DNA of 51,089 bases, from positions 1-51,089 of the forward strand of contig CAXTEJ010000026.1 in assembly GCA_964243295.1 (NCBI GenBank). Direction: 5' to 3'. A model generated the notes under the pieces. The model saw only the letters and a program-made list of their open reading frames with translations. It made no database searches and was not told the origin of the DNA. Shown one piece after another: positions 49,338 through 51,089 of the stretch (the first letter of the stretch is position 1; every line of letters begins with the position of its first letter). The DNA comes from CAXTEJ01 sp964243295 (GTDB taxonomy: Bacteria > Actinomycetota > Actinomycetes > Actinomycetales > Angustibacteraceae). The position numbers and the translations under genes were made by a program.

Positions 49338-50297
49338 CTACTTGTCGAACTTCACGTCGATCTGCTCGAACCCCTTGTGCCGCTGGGCCCGCGCGAGATC
49401 GCGGTAGACGCGCTGGTCGCCCTCGGTGAGCTCGACGGCGTCCGTCAGCGGCGTCAGCAGCGCCCTGGGGAACAGCCGGCGCGCGCGCACCACGTTGAGC
49501 TCGGCCGACAGCACCAGCGTCAGCGAGGCCAGGTGGATGAACGCGATCAGGCCGAGCACCACCGCGAAGGTGCCGCTCGAGACGCTCGCCGACTGGATCA
49601 CGTTCTTGACGTACGTCGCACCGAAGATCTGCAGCGCCTGCCACACGACCGCGGCAAGGACGGCCCCGGGCAGGACGTCGATGCGCGGGACCTTCGTCGC
49701 GGTGGCGATGCGGAAACCCAGCGTCAGCACCGCGACGTTGAGGACGACCGATCCGAGCGCCGAGCCCCACGTGACCCAGGGGCCCTGGCCACCCAGCCCG
49801 TTCGCCAGCAGGGCCGACCCCACCGCCGCGACCACGCCGAGGCCCACGACCGCGAGCAGCAGCACCGCCCGGCCGCGGGCCTTGAACGGGTTGGGCCTGC
49901 TGTTGCGGGGGACCGCCCACACCGAGTTCACGGCGTTCTGCAACGCCATGCCGAAGCCGAGCCCGCCGTACAGCGCCACGATGCTTCCCGCCACCAGCCC
50001 GCTCACGCCACCGCCGATGCGCTGCGGGTCGGCGAGCAGCTGCTGGCCGATGATCGGGATCTGCCCTGCTGCGGACGAGAGCACCTCCTGCTGCAGCTCG
50101 ACGTTGTCCTTCAGCAGCAGCCCGAGGATGGTCGTCCCCAGCAGCAGCAGCGGGAACAGGGCGAGGAACGCGTAGTAGGTGATGATCGCCGCGAGGTAGA
50201 ACCCGGAGTCCTCGAAGAACTTGTAGACCACCGCGAGCGGGAAGGCGGCGACCGGGTGGCTGCGCTGGAAGCGGTCGAGGCGGGCCGTGACCGACAT
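49338..50297 (-). CDS. YihY/BrkB-family membrane protein
   Basis: A 319-residue inner-membrane protein with about six membrane helices and the family marks FYLAAIITYYAFLALFPLLL, VYGGLGFGMALQNAVNSVW-like (here LYGGLGFGMALQN) and the loop KARGRAVLLL. Once called RNase BN, the family is now considered a transporter or envelope factor of unknown function. ATG 50297 has GAGGGAG upstream. A soluble tail of about 40 charged residues ends the protein. Confidence 0.9.
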   Translation of the reverse strand: MSVTARLDRFQRSHPVAAFPLAVVYKFFEDSGFYLAAIITYYAFLALFPLLLLGTTILGLLLKDNVELQQEVLSSAAGQIPIIGQQLLADPQRIGGGVSGLVAGSIVALYGGLGFGMALQNAVNSVWAVPRNSRPNPFKARGRAVLLLAVVGLGVVAAVGSALLANGLGGQGPWVTWGSALGSVVLNVAVLTLGFRIATATKVPRIDVLPGAVLAAVVWQALQIFGATYVKNVIQSASVSSGTFAVVLGLIAFIHLASLTLVLSAELNVVRARRLFPRALLTPLTDAVELTEGDQRVYRDLARAQRHKGFEQIDVKFDK

Positions 50298-50448
50298 GCT
50301 GCGCCCGCTCCCTCGTCCCGCTCTCGCCGGCTGGATCGCCGTCAACCGGCACCGACCCGGTCGCAGCCATTCCACCACGCCACCCCACAGCCGCACGTCG
50401 GGCGATGCGGTGCGCGAGGAGGTCGCGTGCCGGCCTGCCCGCCGACGC

Positions 50449-51089
50449 TCATGCGGCAGGCTCGACCGACGCTGGGGGCGCAGGCCCGACGCCTGCCTCG
50501 ACCGACGGCTCGACCACCGCTCGGGCCGCGGGCTCCACCGGCGCTCGGGCCGCGGGCTCGACCGGCGCTCCGGCCGGTTCACGGCCGGCGGGTTCGCCCG
50601 GCGCTCCGGCCTGTTCTCGGGCAGCGGGGGCGCCCGGCGCTCCGGCCCGTTCTCGAGCAGCCGGTTCGACCGGCGCTCCGGCCCGTTCCCGGGCAACGGG
50701 TTCGGGCGTCGCTCCGGCCATGGCGTCGTCGGAGGGCGCTCGGGCAGCGGGGTCGCGCGGTGCTCCCGCCACGGCGTCGGCGGGCGCTCGGGCAGCGGGG
50801 GCGCGCGGTGCTCCCGCCACGGCGTCGGCGGGCGCGCGAGGCTTCACGCGGCGCGGCGACACCTGGCGGACGGCAGCGAGCACCGGTGGCGCGGTGGAGT
50901 CGTAGGTGTGCCCCGTCGGTGTGGTGGTGCGGACGGTGTGCGTGCCTGGCGGTTCAGTGCTGGTGGCGCTCGACGTGTCGTCGGTCACCACGGTGGCGCT
51001 CGACGTGTCGTCGGTCACCACGGTGGCGCCCCACCCGTCGAGTGACTTGGTGTGGTTGCACCGCTCGCACAGTCCTTGCCCGTTGGCCA
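50449..51089 (-). CDS. DUF222/HNH endonuclease-family protein, C-terminal part (N-terminus outside window)
   Basis: The first visible residues, ANGQGLCERCNHTKSLDGW, are the end of an HNH motif. HTVRTTTPTGHTYDSTAPP follows, the standard end of actinobacterial DUF222-HNH proteins. Between them lies a 10-residue repeat (VVTDDTSSAT twice). After them comes a roughly 130-residue Ala/Pro/Arg/Glu tail made of imperfect repeats (APADAVAGAPR, REQAGAPGEPA). These proteins are multi-copy in many actinomycetes; function is unproven. The tail is unusually long. Confidence 0.85.
   Translation of the reverse strand, partial: ANGQGLCERCNHTKSLDGWGATVVTDDTSSATVVTDDTSSATSTEPPGTHTVRTTTPTGHTYDSTAPPVLAAVRQVSPRRVKPRAPADAVAGAPRAPAARAPADAVAGAPRDPAARAPSDDAMAGATPEPVARERAGAPVEPAARERAGAPGAPAAREQAGAPGEPAGREPAGAPVEPAARAPVEPAARAVVEPSVEAGVGPAPPASVEPAA
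50470..50860. repeat. Degenerate short repeats coding the Ala/Pro-rich tail
   Basis: Runs of GGCGCTCGGGC and GGCGCTCCGGC variants recur roughly every 27-48 bases. Two near-identical blocks of about 48 bases sit at 50760-50825 (CACGGCGTCGGCGGGCGC twice). They encode the imperfect Pro/Ala/Glu repeats of the HNH protein tail and create spurious long frames on the other strand. Confidence 0.6.
50962..51029. repeat. 30-bp tandem repeat in the HNH gene
   Basis: A 30-base unit occurs twice exactly (50962-50991, 50992-51021) and starts a third time (51022-51029). The period is a multiple of three, so copy-number change keeps the frame; it encodes VVTDDTSSAT. Confidence 0.85.

Noticed and set aside
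50298..50696. N-terminal extension of the YihY/BrkB gene with PERR repeats
   Set aside because: It overlaps the HNH tail repeats on the same strand in another frame. ATG 50297 has a ribosome site and matches the family start.
50470..50860. Possible CRISPR array
   Set aside because: The repeats are degenerate, multiples of three, lie within a coding tail and lack unique spacers; no cas genes are present.
50287..51045. Arg/Ser/Gly-repeat proteins on the forward strand near the window end
   Set aside because: They are antisense readings of the repeat-coded tail of the DUF222/HNH gene, whose HNH and C-terminal motifs fix the true frame.

Overview
The window is very GC-rich, uses GTG starts freely, and carries families typical of Actinomycetia: the tRNA adenosine deaminase-associated protein, DUF222/HNH proteins, Nei2, the MSMEG_6728 family and a small SRP RNA beside a tRNA-Ser gene. 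Codon use and gene order suggest a Kineosporiales- or Geodermatophilales-like actinomycete. That placement is a guess, and nothing here fixes the genus.

Layout. 1-2.16 kb is housekeeping: dnaX (cut by the window edge), gntK, SRP RNA and tRNA-Ser(GGA) with a strong terminator hairpin. 2.37-6.85 kb is a tightly overlapping module: a glycosidase-like/glycosyltransferase double-domain ORF, a small Cys-rich protein and UDP-galactopyranose mutase, followed by a VapB-like protein. It probably makes or remodels a galactofuranose-containing glycan. 6.96-14.35 kb holds a PP2C phosphatase with an apparent leader peptide, two single-pass envelope proteins, an APH-fold protein, a GAF-GGDEF-EAL enzyme and the repair glycosylase Nei2. 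14.45-19.2 kb looks accessory: a HipA kinase that has lost its N-terminal domain and nearly all of its antitoxin, a CPBP protease, an AbrB/RelE-like toxin-antitoxin pair, a DUF1643 protein, a frameshifted zinc alcohol dehydrogenase and a small membrane protein. It ends at tRNA-Ser(CGA). 19.5-23.2 kb is core again: tadA and its partner, upp, small membrane proteins and plsC.

23.45-31.2 kb is a complete potassium-uptake operon, kdpF-A-B-C-D-E, led by an extra 27-residue membrane peptide. 31.2-38.1 kb has a NYN-domain protein, a GNAT-like protein, a membrane GGDEF-EAL enzyme, a HipA-like kinase paired with a DUF3037 protein, an aldo/keto reductase and a second CPBP protease. 38.2-44.4 kb has a MSMEG_6728-type protein with an Mrr-N-like tail, two tandem GT2 enzymes, a P-loop kinase, a chemoreceptor, a two-copy intergenic repeat and a second aldo/keto reductase. 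44.6-51.1 kb has an APC permease, a RES-domain toxin with its antitoxin, a ferredoxin-reductase-like flavoprotein, a YihY/BrkB membrane protein and the C-terminal end of a DUF222/HNH protein.

A recurrent signal is a TANNNT-like hexamer lying 6 or 7 bases before a start codon. I take this as the -10 box of leaderless transcripts, and it settles several start choices. No stretch over 300 bases lacks a gene. The longer gaps (8184-8379, 13308-13535, 18673-18906, 19177-19452, 21392-21602, 23187-23299, 44379-44609) show nothing beyond the promoter or repeat signals listed. There is no rRNA, CRISPR array, prophage, transposase or integrase.
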